From positions 1,996,501-2,060,500 of the forward strand of contig JAUFRC010000001.1 in the NCBI GenBank assembly GCA_030410095.1: a DNA stretch of 64,000 nucleotides. The letters are read 5' to 3'. Made by a program: the position numbers and the translations under genes. This document shows, piece after piece, positions 37,907-49,142 of the stretch (within the stretch, counting starts at the first letter, position 1; each line of letters begins with the position of its first letter). The notes beneath the pieces are model-generated. The model worked only from the letters and a program-made list of their open reading frames with translations. It was not told the DNA's origin and ran no database searches. This DNA is from Paracoccus cavernae. GTDB taxonomy: Bacteria; Pseudomonadota; Alphaproteobacteria; Rhodobacterales; Rhodobacteraceae.

Positions 37907-39280
37907 CTAGAAGAAATCGATCGAGACCTGAAGCAGGCGCTCGACCTCGGGCACATCTTTGGCCATTGCGAAAATGACGATGATATCGCCTTCCTCGAGG
38001 CGCAGGTTGCCGTGGGGTTTCAGAACTTTGCCGCCCTTTTGCACCGCCCCAAAAGCGCGCCCTCGGGGAATTCGATATCGCGCACCGAACGGCCCGCGAT
38101 GGGCGAGGTGGACAGGACCTGAGCCTCGATCGCCTCGGCTTCGGCATCGCCGATCGAATAGATGTCGCGCACGCGCCCGTGGCGGACATGACGCAGAATG
38201 GTCGAGACCGTCGTGGCGCGCGGGTTGATGAAAGCATCGATATCGAGCGCGCTCATCAGGGGCATCATGGTCGGATCATTGACCAGCGCGATCGCGAGTT
38301 TCGCCCCCGCCTGTTTGGCGCGCACGCAGGCGAGGATATTGGTCTTGTCGTCCTGCGTCACCGCAACCACCGCATCGGCGCGCGGAATGCCCGCTTCCTC
38401 GAGCAGCTCGGACGAAAGCCCGTCGCCATGCAGCACAATGGTCCGGTCGAGCGCGTCGGCGGCCTCTTCGGCGCGTTCGCGATCCCGCTCGATCAGTCGG
38501 GTACGGATGCGCTCGGGGCGGCGCTCGAGCTCTTGCGCGACCGAAAGGCCGACATTGCCCGCGCCGATGATGACGATGCGCTCCTGCCGCTCGGTCGGCT
38601 TGCCGAAGATCTCCAGCGTGCGGCCGACGTCATGGGCATTGGTGAAGACATAGATCTGGTCGCCCGCAAACAACTGGTCGCCGGGATCCGGCGCGAAAAG
38701 CTTGCCGTTGCGCCGCACCCCGCGACGATCGCGGTCAGGGTCGGAAACATCTCGTCGAGCTGGCGCAGAGGCGTGTTCAGCGCCGCGCAATCCTCGTCCA
38801 AAGCGATGCCCAGAAGCTGGAGCTTGCCCTCGAGGAAGGTCTCGGCATCGAAGGTCGAGGGCGCTGAGAGGCGTTGCAGCACGGCACGCGCCACCTCGCG
38901 TTCGGGGCTGATCACCACGTCGATCGGCAGGTGGTCGGTGCGGTAGAGGTCCGAATAGATCGCGTCGAGATAGGCCGAAGAGCGCAGCCGCGCGATCTTG
39001 CGCGAGACCTGAAAGACCGTATGGGCGACCTGACAGGTCACCATGTTCACCTCGTCCGAATGGGTCGCGGCGATGACCAGATCGGCATCGCGCGCCCCGC
39101 GCGGTCCAACACATCGGGATGGCTGGCAAAGCCCGTGACGCCCTGCACGTCCAGCGCATCGGTGGCGCGCCGGATCAGCTCGGCATTGGTGTCGATGACG
39201 GTGACGTCGTTGCGTTCGTTCGACAGATGGCGCGCGATGTGCCAGCCGACCTGACCGGCGCCGCAGATGATGATTTTCAT
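37907..39280 (-). CDS. trkA: Trk potassium uptake NAD-binding protein TrkA (frameshifted)
   Basis: About 458 residues with two RCK_N/RCK_C halves. First Rossmann motif GAGQVGWHIARHL near residue 7; second GAGNVGLSVAQELE near residue 235, followed by HGDGLSSELLEEAGI. Each half ends in a TrkA-C domain; the last reads EGDIIVIFAMAKDVPEVERL and stops at TAG 37907-37909. Three bases are lost, near 39098, 38718 and 38048. TrkA binds NAD(H) and nucleotides to gate TrkH, encoded immediately downstream. Confidence 0.93.
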
Positions 39281-39335
39281 GTCCGTTCCGGTCGTTGCGC
39301 ATTCCGCCCGTCAATCGGGCCCCTTGCCGCCCCTC

Positions 39336-39737
39336 TTATTGCGGCGTCGAGCTTCCGAAAAGGCCGATCAGGGCATCGAGGCTGATCGGCCCCGGACCCG
39401 CAAAGGTGAAATAGAGGAAGATGAAGCAGAAAAGAACCGAAGCCTCGCCGCCGTTGAGCACCGGATAGAAGTCCTTGCGGGCGTGGCCGACGAAATAGGC
39501 AAAGGCGCATAACCCCGAGGCGATGAAGGTTGCCGGCTGGGTGAAAAGCCCGATGGTGATCAGACCGCCCGCGACCAGCTCGATCACGCCGGCGACCCAA
39601 TAGATCGAAAACAGCGTCGGACGATGCTCGGATTCGGGAAAGCCGAGGAATTTCATCGTGCCGTGGCACAGCAAAAGCGCCCCCACCATGATCCGCAGCA
39701 GACTGAGCATATAGGGCGTATAGGCACTGAGATCCAT
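39336..39737 (-). CDS. DoxX family membrane protein
   Basis: 133 residues, intact. Four membrane helices with DoxX features: LLRIMVGALLLCHGTMKFLG, VAGVIELVAGGLITIGLF, FIASGLCAFAYFVGHARKDF and FCFIFLYFTFAGPGPISLD. Family members act in redox or thiosulfate-related membrane functions, but no specific role can be given. ATG 39737 after GGGAG is preferred to the in-frame start at 39773. It sits between ntrX and trkA on the same strand. Confidence 0.88.
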   Translation of the reverse strand: MDLSAYTPYMLSLLRIMVGALLLCHGTMKFLGFPESEHRPTLFSIYWVAGVIELVAGGLITIGLFTQPATFIASGLCAFAYFVGHARKDFYPVLNGGEASVLFCFIFLYFTFAGPGPISLDALIGLFGSSTPQ

Positions 39738-39806
39738 GAGCTGCTCCCGGCAAGCAATTGTGGTTTCTGCCACAATTCTCTCACCGAGAGCGCGCTAGCG
39801 AAAGGC

Positions 39807-41195
39807 CTATTTGCCCATGACCTCTTCCTCGATGCGGACACCGCCGACCACACCCAGCGATTTCAGCTTGCGGTGCAGCGCCGAGCGCTCCATGCCGACG
39901 AATTGCGCTGTGCGGCTGATGTTGCCGCCGAAACGGTTGATCTGGGCCAGAAGATATTCGCGCTCGAACAGCTCGCGCGCCTCGCGCAGCGCAAGGCTGG
40001 TGATCTGGGGACCGAGCGCCAGGGCGTCCCCGCCCTCGGACGAACCGTTCTGCGTCTCCAGCTCGACCGGCTGGATCGGGCCGGTGCCGTCGCCGAGGAT
40101 CAGCACGCGCTCGATCACGTTGCGCAGCTGGCGGATATTGCCCGGCCAGCGCATCGCCTGAAGCGCGGCGATGGTTTCCTCGGGCAATTCGCGCAAGGGC
40201 AGGCCCTGCGAGCTGTGGAAGCCCGCGACGAAATGCTCGGCCAGCATGGCGATATCCTCGCGCCGCTCCGACAGCGAAGGCACCGCGATCGGCACGACAT
40301 TCAGGCGGTCGTAAAGCTCCTGACGGAAACGGCCGGCGGCGATTTCCGCGGTCAGATCGCGATTGGTCGAGGAAATCACCCGCAGATCGACCCGCACCTT
40401 GTCGGTGCCGCCGGCGCGGGTGAATTGCTGCTCGGTCAGCACGCGCAGCAATTTGGGCTGCGTGCCGGGCGGCATATCGGCGACCTCGTCAAAATAGACC
40501 ACGCCGCCATGCGCCTGTTCGAGCAGGCCGGTCTCGATCCCGCGCTCGGAGGTCTCGCGCCCGAACAGCACATCCTCCATGCGCTCGGGCTCGATCGTGG
40601 CCGAGGATACGACGATGAAAGGCTCCTGCGCACGCGGCGAATTGGCGTGGATATAGCGCGCGGCCAGCTCTTTGCCCGCCCCCGGCTCGCCGGTCAGCAT
40701 CACGCGGCCGTTCGATTTCGCAACCTTGTCGAGCTGGTCGCGCATCCGTTTGAACGAGGTCGCATTACCCAGCATTTCGGCGGCCTTGGTCTCGCCGCGC
40801 TTGAGCGTCGCATTCTCGCGGCGCAGGCGGTTGGTCTCCATCGCGCGCGAGATCACCACCATGAGTTGGTCGATATTGAAGGGCTTTTCGATGAAATCGT
40901 AGGCGCCCTGCCGGATCGCGGCGACGGCGATCTCGATATTGCCGTGGCCCGAAATGATGACGACCGGCACGTCGGGATTGTTGCGTTTGACCTGTTTGAG
41001 GATGTCGATCCCGTCCATCTTGCTGTCTTTCAGCCAGATATCGAGGATCATAAGCGCGGGCTCCGCCGTATTGATCTCGGCAATCGCCTGATCGGAATTC
41101 GCCGCCATCCGCGTGGCGAATCCTTCATCCCTCAGGATATCCGAAACCAGTTCGCGGATGTCCTTTTCGTCGTCGACAATCAGAATATCGCTCAT
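39807..41195 (-). CDS. ntrX: Nitrogen assimilation response regulator NtrX
   Basis: 462 residues, intact. Receiver domain with phospho-acceptor Asp in [22 protein letters not shown]+ domain with Walker A GEPGAGKE and Walker B-like [11 protein letters not shown]-terminal Fis-type helix-turn-helix [20 protein letters not shown]. The sigma-54 contact loop GAFTGA is missing: the segment reads [20 protein letters not shown]. This is normal for alphaproteobacterial NtrX. The ATG overlaps the ntrY stop (ATGA). It answers NtrY in control of nitrogen metabolism and cell-envelope genes. Confidence 0.95.
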   Translation of the reverse strand: MSDILIVDDEKDIRELVSDILRDEGFATRMAANSDQAIAEINTAEPALMILDIWLKDSKMDGIDILKQVKRNNPDVPVVIISGHGNIEIAVAAIRQGAYDFIEKPFNIDQLMVVISRAMETNRLRRENATLKRGETKAAEMLGNATSFKRMRDQLDKVAKSNGRVMLTGEPGAGKELAARYIHANSPRAQEPFIVVSSATIEPERMEDVLFGRETSERGIETGLLEQAHGGVVYFDEVADMPPGTQPKLLRVLTEQQFTRAGGTDKVRVDLRVISSTNRDLTAEIAAGRFRQELYDRLNVVPIAVPSLSERREDIAMLAEHFVAGFHSSQGLPLRELPEETIAALQAMRWPGNIRQLRNVIERVLILGDGTGPIQPVELETQNGSSEGGDALALGPQITSLALREARELFEREYLLAQINRFGGNISRTAQFVGMERSALHRKLKSLGVVGGVRIEEEVMGK

Positions 41196-43494
41196 TTTAC
41201 TGCTTCCTGCTCGGTTTTGTTATGCCGCCGGTTGGCCGTCCGGACAGCTTGTCGTTCTCGCAAAAGCCGGACCTCGGCCATGGCCCCATGCCCTTCGGGC
41301 GCATCGGTCAGAACAAGGCTGCCGCCATGTTCCTCGACGATTTTCTTGACGATCGGCAGACCGAGACCGGTCCCGCCCTGTTTGAGGGTGACATAGGGCT
41401 CGAAGAGCCGCGAACGGTCCTCGGGCAGACCCGGGCCGTTGTCGATGATGCGCACCGAGACATGATCGGGGTAACCGCCATATCGACGCGGATGGCGGGT
41501 TGCCATCCATCGGGTGCTTCGGGCGCGAATTCGTCCACCGCCTCGCCCGCGTTTTTGAGCAGGTTGGTAAACACCTGCATCATCATGCCGGGGTCGCAAT
41601 CGACCTTGACCGGCTGATCGGGAATATCCGTGACCAAAGCGCCGTGCAAAGCATCCTGCTGCATCACCGTCGCATCGCGCAAAAGCTTGGCGAGATCGGT
41701 TTCCTGCCGGTCGGGCTCGGGCATGCGCGCGAAACGCGAGAACTCGTCGACGATGCGGCGCAGGTCGTTGGTCTGGCGGATGATGACGCCGGTATATTGG
41801 TCCAGCGCCTCGAGATCCTCGCCCGAGGCGAGCTTGCCGAATTTGCGCTTGATGCGCTCGGCCGAAAGCTGGATCGGGGTCAACGGGTTCTTGATCTCGT
41901 GGGCCACGCGCCGCGCGACATCGCCCCATGCCGCCATGCGCTGCGCGGAAACCAGATCGGTCACATCGTCGAAGGTCACGACATAGCCTTCAAGCCCGCC
42001 CGCCGCGCCGCGCCGGATGGCGATGCGCACCAGAAGGCTCTCGATCTGGCCGCTACGCGAGAGGCGGATCTCGTCCTGCACCACCTCGGAGACGGTCTGG
42101 CCCTGTGCCAGCCGCTCGAAAAGGGGCGCGAATTCGGGCACGGCATCGGCCAGAAGCCGGTCGTGGTCGCGCGCCGGATCAAGGCTGAGGACACGCACGG
42201 CCGAACGGTTGATGAAGTCGATCTCTCCCGCCGCATCCAGCCCGATCACACCCGCCGTCACCGAAGACAGCACGGAATCAAACAGGCGGCGCTGTTCTTC
42301 GGCGGCGCCATAGCTTTTCATCAGCTCGACCCTTTGGGTTTTGAGCTGGCGGGTCATGCGGTTGAAGGACTGGCCCAAAGTCTGGATCTCGTCGCCGGTA
42401 TCGGCCTCGGGGATCTGGAGATCGAGATTGCCCTCGCCGACCTCGACCGACGCGGCGGCCAGCCGTCCGATCGGGCGCGAGAGGCGCTCGGCGAACCACA
42501 GGCCCAGCCAGATCGCGGCTGCGACCAGCAAAAGCGCAAAGCCGAGATAGAGCAGCGAGAAATCGAACAGCACCCGCCCGCGCTCCTGTTCGAGGCGCTG
42601 GTAATCGCCGACCGTCTGGCGGGTGTCGTCCAGCAGCCCCAGCAATTTGCCGTCGACATCGCGGGTCACATAAAGGAAGCGGTCGGCCAAAGGCGACAGC
42701 GGCACGAGGGCGCGGAATTCGTTGTTGGGCCAATCCTCGATCAGCTCCATCCCCTCGGCCGTGGCGAGGTCGAATTGCTCCTGCGTGGGCATTTCGTACC
42801 AGAACTGGTAGCTGCGCTCACCCCGCGCGCGGATCGTGCCGCGACCGTCGATGACATAGGCCTCGCGCAGACCGCGCTGGATCAGCGCCTGCCCCTGCCC
42901 CAAGAGCATCCGCATCTCGCCGTCGTCGAGCATGGGATTTTCGCGCGCAGCCTGCCGCAGCGCGCCGGCGAGAAGCTGGGCGTCATTGGTCAGGTCGCGG
43001 CGGTGCTCTTCCTGATAGGCCTCGGCCGCGGCAAGCGAGCTCGAGACCACCGATTGCACGCGGTTCGAGAACCAGCCCTCGAGACCGATGGTGAAGGTCA
43101 GCCCCGCGAAAACCGCGACCAGCACCGTCGGAAACAGCGCGACCGCCGCGAAGACGCCGACAAGCCGCATGTGGAGCCGCGAACCCGCCGCCGATTTGCG
43201 CCGCGCGGCCACGATCTGGACCATGCGGGACGTCACCAGACCTGTCAGCAAAATCAGATAGATAAGGTCGCAAAGCAGGATCAGGCGCAGCGCGATATCG
43301 CCGCTGTCCTGCCCGATCTCGCCCATGACGAAAAAGGTCAGCACCGCAAGGACCGGTCCAAGCACGACCAGTCCCAGCGCAGAAATATTCTGAAGCCGGC
43401 GTTGGCGCCGCAGGCGCTCCAGCCGGGCCCAGGTTCGTTTCGACAACGTTCCCGACAACTGTTCCGTCTCCGCCACCGCTTTGCGCGGTTCCAT
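41192..43494 (-). CDS. ntrY: Sensor histidine kinase NtrY (frameshifted near the C terminus)
   Basis: About 767 residues. Several N-terminal membrane helices, a periplasmic region, then HAMP ([20 protein letters not shown]), PAS, and the kinase core with H box [21 protein letters not shown] box [13 protein letters not shown], and G boxes [11 protein letters not shown] and [19 protein letters not shown]. One base is lost near 41470, between the N box and the G1 box. It phosphorylates NtrX, whose gene overlaps its stop codon. Confidence 0.94.
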
Positions 43495-43536
43495 TGTGGC
43501 CTCAGCGCGACTATTGCGCGACCATCTGTGGCGGTT

Positions 43537-45047
43537 TTACATCAGCTTGCGGCGTCTTGTCACCTCGATATTAAGCTCGGTGAGCTTCTTGCGCAGAGTA
43601 TTGCGGTTTATACCGAGCAAATCGGCACATCTCAGCTGGTTTCCGCCGGTCGCATCGAGCGCGATCTGGAGCAACGGACGCTCGACCTCGGTGATGATGC
43701 GGTCGTAAAGGCCGGGCGGCGGCAGATGGTCGCCGTGTAGGTCGAAATAGCGCTGGAGGTGCATTTCCACCGATTGCGCCAAGGGCGAAGCCGCCGGATC
43801 GCCGGCGCGCGTCCCGGCGGGCGCGAAGACCGTTGGCTCGACCGGCACCGGATAGGGCGCGGCACCCGCCAAGGGGCGCGGCTGATGCGGGCGGGAACCA
43901 CGGCGGGCGCCGATTGGGCCAGAGCGGTCTCGACCTCGGCCAGCGAGATCTCGTTGCCCGCAGCCGTCAACGCCAACCGGCGCATGAGGTTTTCCAGCTC
44001 GCGGACATTGCCCGGGAAAGCATAGGCGCGCACGGCGGCCATCGCCGCATCCGAGAGATGGCGCAGCGGCAGGCCATGGGCGCTGGCGCGGGCCAGCAAA
44101 TGGCGCGCGAGCGGCGGGATGTCGTCGACGCGGGCCCGCAGCGGCGGCACGGTGATCGTGACCCCCGCAAGCCGATAGTAAAGATCGGCCCGCAGCCTGC
44201 CCGAGGCGACATCGGCCTGCGGCTCTGCCGAGGTGGTCGAAACAAGACGCGGCGCATGAACACGGTCCGAGCCCGTCTCCCAGCTTTCGATGAAACCGAT
44301 CAGCCGCGCCTGTGCGGCGCTGTCCAAAGCGGCCGGATCCTCGATCAGCAGCGTGCCGCCCCAGGCGCGTTCGCGGGCGCGCTGGATCGCGGCCTCGCTG
44401 GTATCGGCAGAGGTCAGGATCGCGAAACCCGCATCCTTGCGGTCCGAGAAATCGTGGAAAGAGCGCGCAACCATCGTCTTGCCGACGCCCGCCTCGCCCG
44501 CGACGATCACCGGCAGATCGGCATTGAGCACCCGCGCCACCATGCGAAACAGGTTCTGCATCGCGGGGGCATGACCGATCAGCGGCAGCTCGGGATCGCT
44601 GACTCCCGCCGCCGCGTCGGAGGGCGCGGGCATCGCCGCTCCCGCATGGGCCGCGCCTTCGTCGGCCGGGCGGAGCTTGCGCGGGCGGCGCGCCAGAGCC
44701 TCGCCCGAGCGCGCCATGAGGTCGGGCAGGTCGAAGGGTTTGGGCAGATAGTCGAAGGCCTCGGCCTCGGTGGCGCGGATCGCCGTCACGATGGTGTTTT
44801 GCGCCGAGATCACGATGACCGGCAAATCGGGCCGCAGTTTGCGGATCGCGGGGATGGTGTCGATGCCGTTGCCGTCGGGCATCATGACATCGGTAATGAC
44901 CAGATCGGCGCGGCCTTCCTCGACCCAGCGCAGGAGCTGGGCAAGGCTTCCGGTGGCATGGACGCGGCAACCCGCCCGCGTCAGCGCCTGCGTCAGGACC
45001 GTGCGGATGGTGCGGTCGTCATCGGCAATCAGAACGGTTCCATCCAT
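43537..45047 (-). CDS. ntrC: Nitrogen regulation protein NR(I), NtrC (frameshifted)
   Basis: About 504 residues. Receiver with Asp in [21 protein letters not shown]+ domain with Walker [10 protein letters not shown]-terminal [23 protein letters not shown]. The sigma-54 loop GAFTGA is absent; the equivalent segment reads [20 protein letters not shown]. Rhodobacter capsulatus NtrC likewise lacks it and activates sigma-70 promoters, so the same is inferred here. One base is lost near 43875 in a CGC-rich linker; the repaired tail is [20 protein letters not shown]. The ATG lies 10 bases after ntrB. Confidence 0.93.
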
Positions 45048-45057
45048 GGCGGTATCC

Positions 45058-46178
45058 TTAAGCTTTTGCGAGAGAAATTCGAAAGACCGTACGGCCCGGA
45101 CGCGAGTCCGCATGCAGCCATGCGCCGTGATCGGTCAAAATCTTGCTGACCAGCGCGAGGCCAAGCCCCGTGCCGTTTTCGCGGCCCGAAACGAAGGGCT
45201 CGAAGACCTGATCGGCGATCGCGTCGGGGATGCCCGGCCCGTCGTCCTCGATCTCGATCTGGAGCGGCAGCGCGAGGCCGGCCGGACGGTCCTCGGTCGG
45301 GGAGATGCGCAAAGTGCCGTCGTAAAAGCTGCGCAGCCGGATCGTGCCGTCCGAGCGGCCCGCGCGTTGCAGCGCCTCGGCCGCGTTTTTGACGAGGTTA
45401 AGACAGACCTGCACCAGCTGGTCGCTATCGGCCAAAGCGGGCGGCAGCGAAGGGTCGTAATCGGTCACGAGCCGCATCCCGCGCGCAAATCCCACCGAAG
45501 CCGAGCGCCGCACCCGTTCGAGCACGTCATGGATATTGACCGGCCCGAGTCGGGGCGCGGAGGTATCGCCGAACCGCTCGACCTGTTCGAGCAGCGCCAC
45601 GATCCGGCGCGATTCCGCGACAATGAGATCTGCGAGGTCGCGGTCCTCTTCGGAGAGGTTCATCGCCAGAAGCTGCGCCGCGCCGCGGATTCCGGCCAAA
45701 GGGTTCTTGATCTCGTGGGCGAGCATATCGGCCATGCCGATCGCGGTCCGCGCCGCAGAGCGCACAGCGACCCCCCCCAGCCGCGCCGCGCCGTCGGTCT
45801 GGGCGATCAGCACCATGACCCCGCCCTCGGGGCTGGCGACGGGGCCGAGATGGACGGTCGCAATATGGTCGACATGGCCGCCGGCGCGGTCGCCGATTTC
45901 GAAACGCAGGCCGGTGCGGGTCAGCGCCTCGTGACCGTCGCGCGCCCGTGCCAAAAGCGGCGCCAGCGGCGGCACGATGCGCAGCCGCGAGGTGATGGCC
46001 GCGCCTTCAAGCTCCTGCCCGAGCGCGGATCTGGCGGAAAGGTTGAGAAAGGGCTCGGCCAGATCGCTCATCGCGGCAATCCTGCCCTCGCCGTCAATGA
46101 TCAGCGCCGGAAGCGGCAGCCCGGACCAGTTCGGCCCGATTTCGGCCGGAAGGAAAAAGGCTGCCGGCTTGCGCTCAT
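45058..46178 (-). CDS. ntrB: Nitrogen regulation sensor kinase NR(II), NtrB (frameshifted at the start)
   Basis: About 373 residues. PAS region (LPLPALIIDGEGRIAAMSDL), H box [21 protein letters not shown] box CLNLVKNAAEALQ, G1 EDDGPGIPDAIADQVFEPF and G2 GTGLGLALVSKILTDHG. It is a soluble kinase/phosphatase for NtrC that is controlled by PII. The inferred start ATG 46178 overlaps the dusB stop (ATGA); one T is missing in a TTTTT run near 46160, joining MSASRQP to FFLPAEIGPNW. Confidence 0.93.
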
Positions 46179-47239
46179 GCGGAAAGCCTTTCGGGCTGGT
46201 TCTGGTCGTTCTCTGCCTCGCCCGCTTCGACAAGCGGATGGCCGGGCGCATCGGCAAAGCCCGCGCGGATCGCGGCAATCGTCGCCTCGATGCTGGGCGT
46301 GCGCAGCAATTCGGCACGGTTCGGCGCGCCGTTGGCATCGGCATACCAGCCCAGATGCTTGCGGGCGACGCGCAGGCCGAGCTCGGGCCCGTAAAGCGAC
46401 AGGATATCGCGGTAATGTTCCTCGATCGCGGCAACCAGCGCCGCGCCGAGCGGGACGACAGGCGCGGGCGTGCCCCAAAGTTCATGCGCGATCTGCGCCA
46501 GACGCCACGGCGCGCCCTGCGCGCCGCGACCGACCATTACCGCGTCGGCCCCGGACGCGGCCAGCGCCGCCCGTGCCGAAGCCGCATCGATGATGTCGCC
46601 ATTGGCGACCAGCGGCACCGGCTGCGCAACCAAAGCATCGCGCACCACGCGGATTGCCGACCAATCGGCATGGCCTTTGTAGAATTGCGCCCGTGTCCGG
46701 CCGTGGACCGTGATCATGCGCACACCAGCACCCACCGCGCGCACCGCAAGCTCGGGCGCGTTCAGGCAATCGCTGTCCCAGCCCAGCCGCATCTTGAGCG
46801 TCACCGGCAGATCGACCGCGCCGACCACCGCATCGACCAGCCGCAACGCATGGTCGAGATCGCGCATCAGCGCCGACCCCGACAGCCCGCCCGTCACCTT
46901 CTTGGCCGGACAGCCCATGTTGATGTCGATGATGCGCGCACCCATATCCGCGACGATTTTCGCGGTTTCGGCCATCGCCCCTGCCTCGCGTCCGGCGATC
47001 TGAACCGAGACCGGCAGAACGCCCTCGGTCAGCGCCTTGGCGCGGACGGCGGCGCGGTTCGAGGGCCGCTCGGTCACCATTTCGGACGAAGCGACCATCT
47101 CGCTGACCATCAGCCCCGCACCACCGTGACGCGCCACCGCGCGGCGGAAAGGCAGATCGGTGATGCCCGCCATCGGCGCCAAAAAGATCGGCGCGCCAAG
47201 CGGGATATCCCCCAGAAGGATCGGCTCGGGCAAAGTCAT
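46175..47239 (-). CDS. dusB: tRNA-dihydrouridine synthase DusB (NifR3)
   Basis: 354 residues, intact. FMN-dependent TIM barrel: LAPMAGITDLPFRRAVARHG, NMGCPAKKVTGG with the catalytic Cys, LKMRLGWD, ITVHGRTRAQFYKGHADW and MVGRGAQGAPW. It reduces uridine in the tRNA D loop. In R. capsulatus the orthologue NifR3 begins the ntrBC operon, and the order here is the same, with ATGA coupling to ntrB. The start at 47239 (MTLPEPILLGD) is favoured over the longer frame to 47290. Confidence 0.95.
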   Translation of the reverse strand: MTLPEPILLGDIPLGAPIFLAPMAGITDLPFRRAVARHGGAGLMVSEMVASSEMVTERPSNRAAVRAKALTEGVLPVSVQIAGREAGAMAETAKIVADMGARIIDINMGCPAKKVTGGLSGSALMRDLDHALRLVDAVVGAVDLPVTLKMRLGWDSDCLNAPELAVRAVGAGVRMITVHGRTRAQFYKGHADWSAIRVVRDALVAQPVPLVANGDIIDAASARAALAASGADAVMVGRGAQGAPWRLAQIAHELWGTPAPVVPLGAALVAAIEEHYRDILSLYGPELGLRVARKHLGWYADANGAPNRAELLRTPSIEATIAAIRAGFADAPGHPLVEAGEAENDQNQPERLSA

Positions 47240-47468
47240 GGGCTTCTCGTTAATTTTCCGTGAGCGCCAGCGGAAGCGAAGGCAGTCCACCGCAGGCCGC
47301 GATTCCGGCTAGACCAACAGATTTGCCCGATTTAAATGCAAATTGCACGAAAAACGGGCAGCTTGTCCCTAACCAAATGTCGCAGCTTTGCTTTGAACCC
47401 GTCGCATACGGGCTGGCAAGCCTTAGATAGAATGGGCAGTCTGGCGACTGAAGTGAAGGAGACGCGCA

Positions 47469-48850
47469 ATGTTCTTGTCGGTATTCGACATGTTCAAGAT
47501 CGGGGTCGGACCGTCCTCGTCCCATACGATGGGGCCAATGGTTGCGGGGGCAAGGTTCCTCGACAAACTCCGGGCGCAGCCCTTCAAGGCCTACGGGCTG
47601 CGCGCCAGCCTGCACGGCAGCCTCGCCTTTACCGGCAAAGGCCATGCGACCGACCGCGCGACGATTCTGGGGCTCGCGGGCTTTGTTCCGGCGACGCTCG
47701 ACGCCGAGAAGGCCGAGGCCGCGCTGGCCGCGAACCGCGAGACGCGCATCCTCGCCCCCGAAGGTCTGGGTGATCTGGTCTTCGATCCCGAAAAGGATCT
47801 GGTTTTCGATTACGACCGCGCTTTGCCCGGTCATGCCAACGGCATGATGCTGTTCGCGACCGACAGTCAGGGCGACGTTATCATTCAGGAGACCTATTAC
47901 TCGATCGGCGGCGGCTTCGTCATGACCGAGGCGGAGCTTGCCTCCAAGGGCGACGACACCCGCACGGATGCGACCCCGCGCGTGCCCTATCCTTTCGCTC
48001 TGGCCAGCGAGATGCTGGAAATGGCCGAAAAATCGGGCAAAAGCATCGCCCAGATGAAGATGGAAAACGAGCGCGCCTATCGCTCCGAGCCCGAAATCCG
48101 CGACGGGATCCTCAAGATCTGGCAGGTGATGCGCGATTGCATGGACCGCGGTCTGACAACGGGCGGCACGCTTCCGGGCGGGCTCAATATCCGCCGCCGC
48201 GCGCCCGCGATCCTTGAAAGCCTCAAGCGAGAGGCGGGGATGAACCTGACTGCGCCCCATGTCATCAACGACTGGATGTCGACCTATGCGATGGCGGTGA
48301 ACGAGGAAAACGCCGCCGGTGGTCAGGTCGTGACCGCGCCGACCAACGGCGCGGCGGGCGTAGTTCCGGCAGTGATCCGCTATTGGCTCGACCATGTTCC
48401 GGGCGCGTCCGAGCGCAATATCCCCGACTTCCTGCTGACGGCGGCGGCGATCGGCGGGCTGGTCAAGCACAATGCCTCCATCTCGGGGCGGAGTGCGGCT
48501 GTCAGGCCGAGGTCGGCTCGGCCGCTGCAATGGCCGCGGCAGGGTTGGCGGCGGTTCTGGGCGGCACGGTCGAGCAGGTTGAAAACGCGGCGGAAATCGC
48601 GCTGGAACATCATCTCGGGATGACATGCGATCCGGTCAAAGGGCTGGTGCAGGTACCGTGTATCGAGCGCAACGGCCTTGGCGCGATCAAGGCGGTCTCG
48701 GCCGCGAGCCTTGCCCTGCGCGGCGACGGCAAACATTTCGTGCCGCTTGATGCCGCGATCGAGACGATGCGCCAGACCGGCGCAGACATGTCGGAGAAAT
48801 ACAAGGAAACCTCGCTCGGCGGGCTGGCGGTCAACGTCCCGAACTGCTGA
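47469..48850 (+). CDS. sdaA: L-serine ammonia-lyase (single-chain SdaA type, frameshifted)
   Basis: About 460 residues. N-terminal beta domain with [20 protein letters not shown]; catalytic alpha domain with [30 protein letters not shown], and the iron-sulfur cysteines in [20 protein letters not shown] and [16 protein letters not shown]. It deaminates L-serine to pyruvate with a labile [4Fe-4S] cluster. One base is lost near 48487 ([11 protein letters not shown]). GAAGGAGA precedes the ATG. It is divergent from dusB across 229 bases that hold no gene. Confidence 0.95.
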
Positions 48851-49142
48851 GAAGGCCGCAGGTGCAACAACGGGCCGCGCGGGCACCATCGCCCGCCGCC
48901 CGCCCTTGGCGTTGTGTGCAAGCACCTTGGCGTTGCGATAACGCAGCCGTGAGAGGACGCCAATCGCGCCGCGCATACCCCCGACAATCGGGCAATCGGC
49001 CACAAAAGCCGCGGCTGTACTGCGCTTTTGCGGTCGCGCTTTCGGCATGTGCTCGCCCATATGATCTATCTGTTCTTGCTCCACGGCGGGGTTCCTGTAG
49101 CGAGGAATAAAACAAAACCCACAGGAACCGGGACACGCGATC
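48851..49142 (+). other. Leader and intergenic stretch with a 9-bp inverted repeat
   Basis: No gene is recognised between sdaA and the lipoprotein. GGTTCCTGT (49090-49098) and ACAGGAACC (49121-49129) are perfect arms around 22 AT-rich bases, directly before the lipoprotein start at 49143. It may be an operator or a leader stem; function is unknown. Confidence 0.4.

Noticed and set aside
48851..49089. Small gene between sdaA and the lipoprotein
   Set aside because: Short frames exist on both strands, but none has a ribosome-binding site, family motif or consistent coding pattern.
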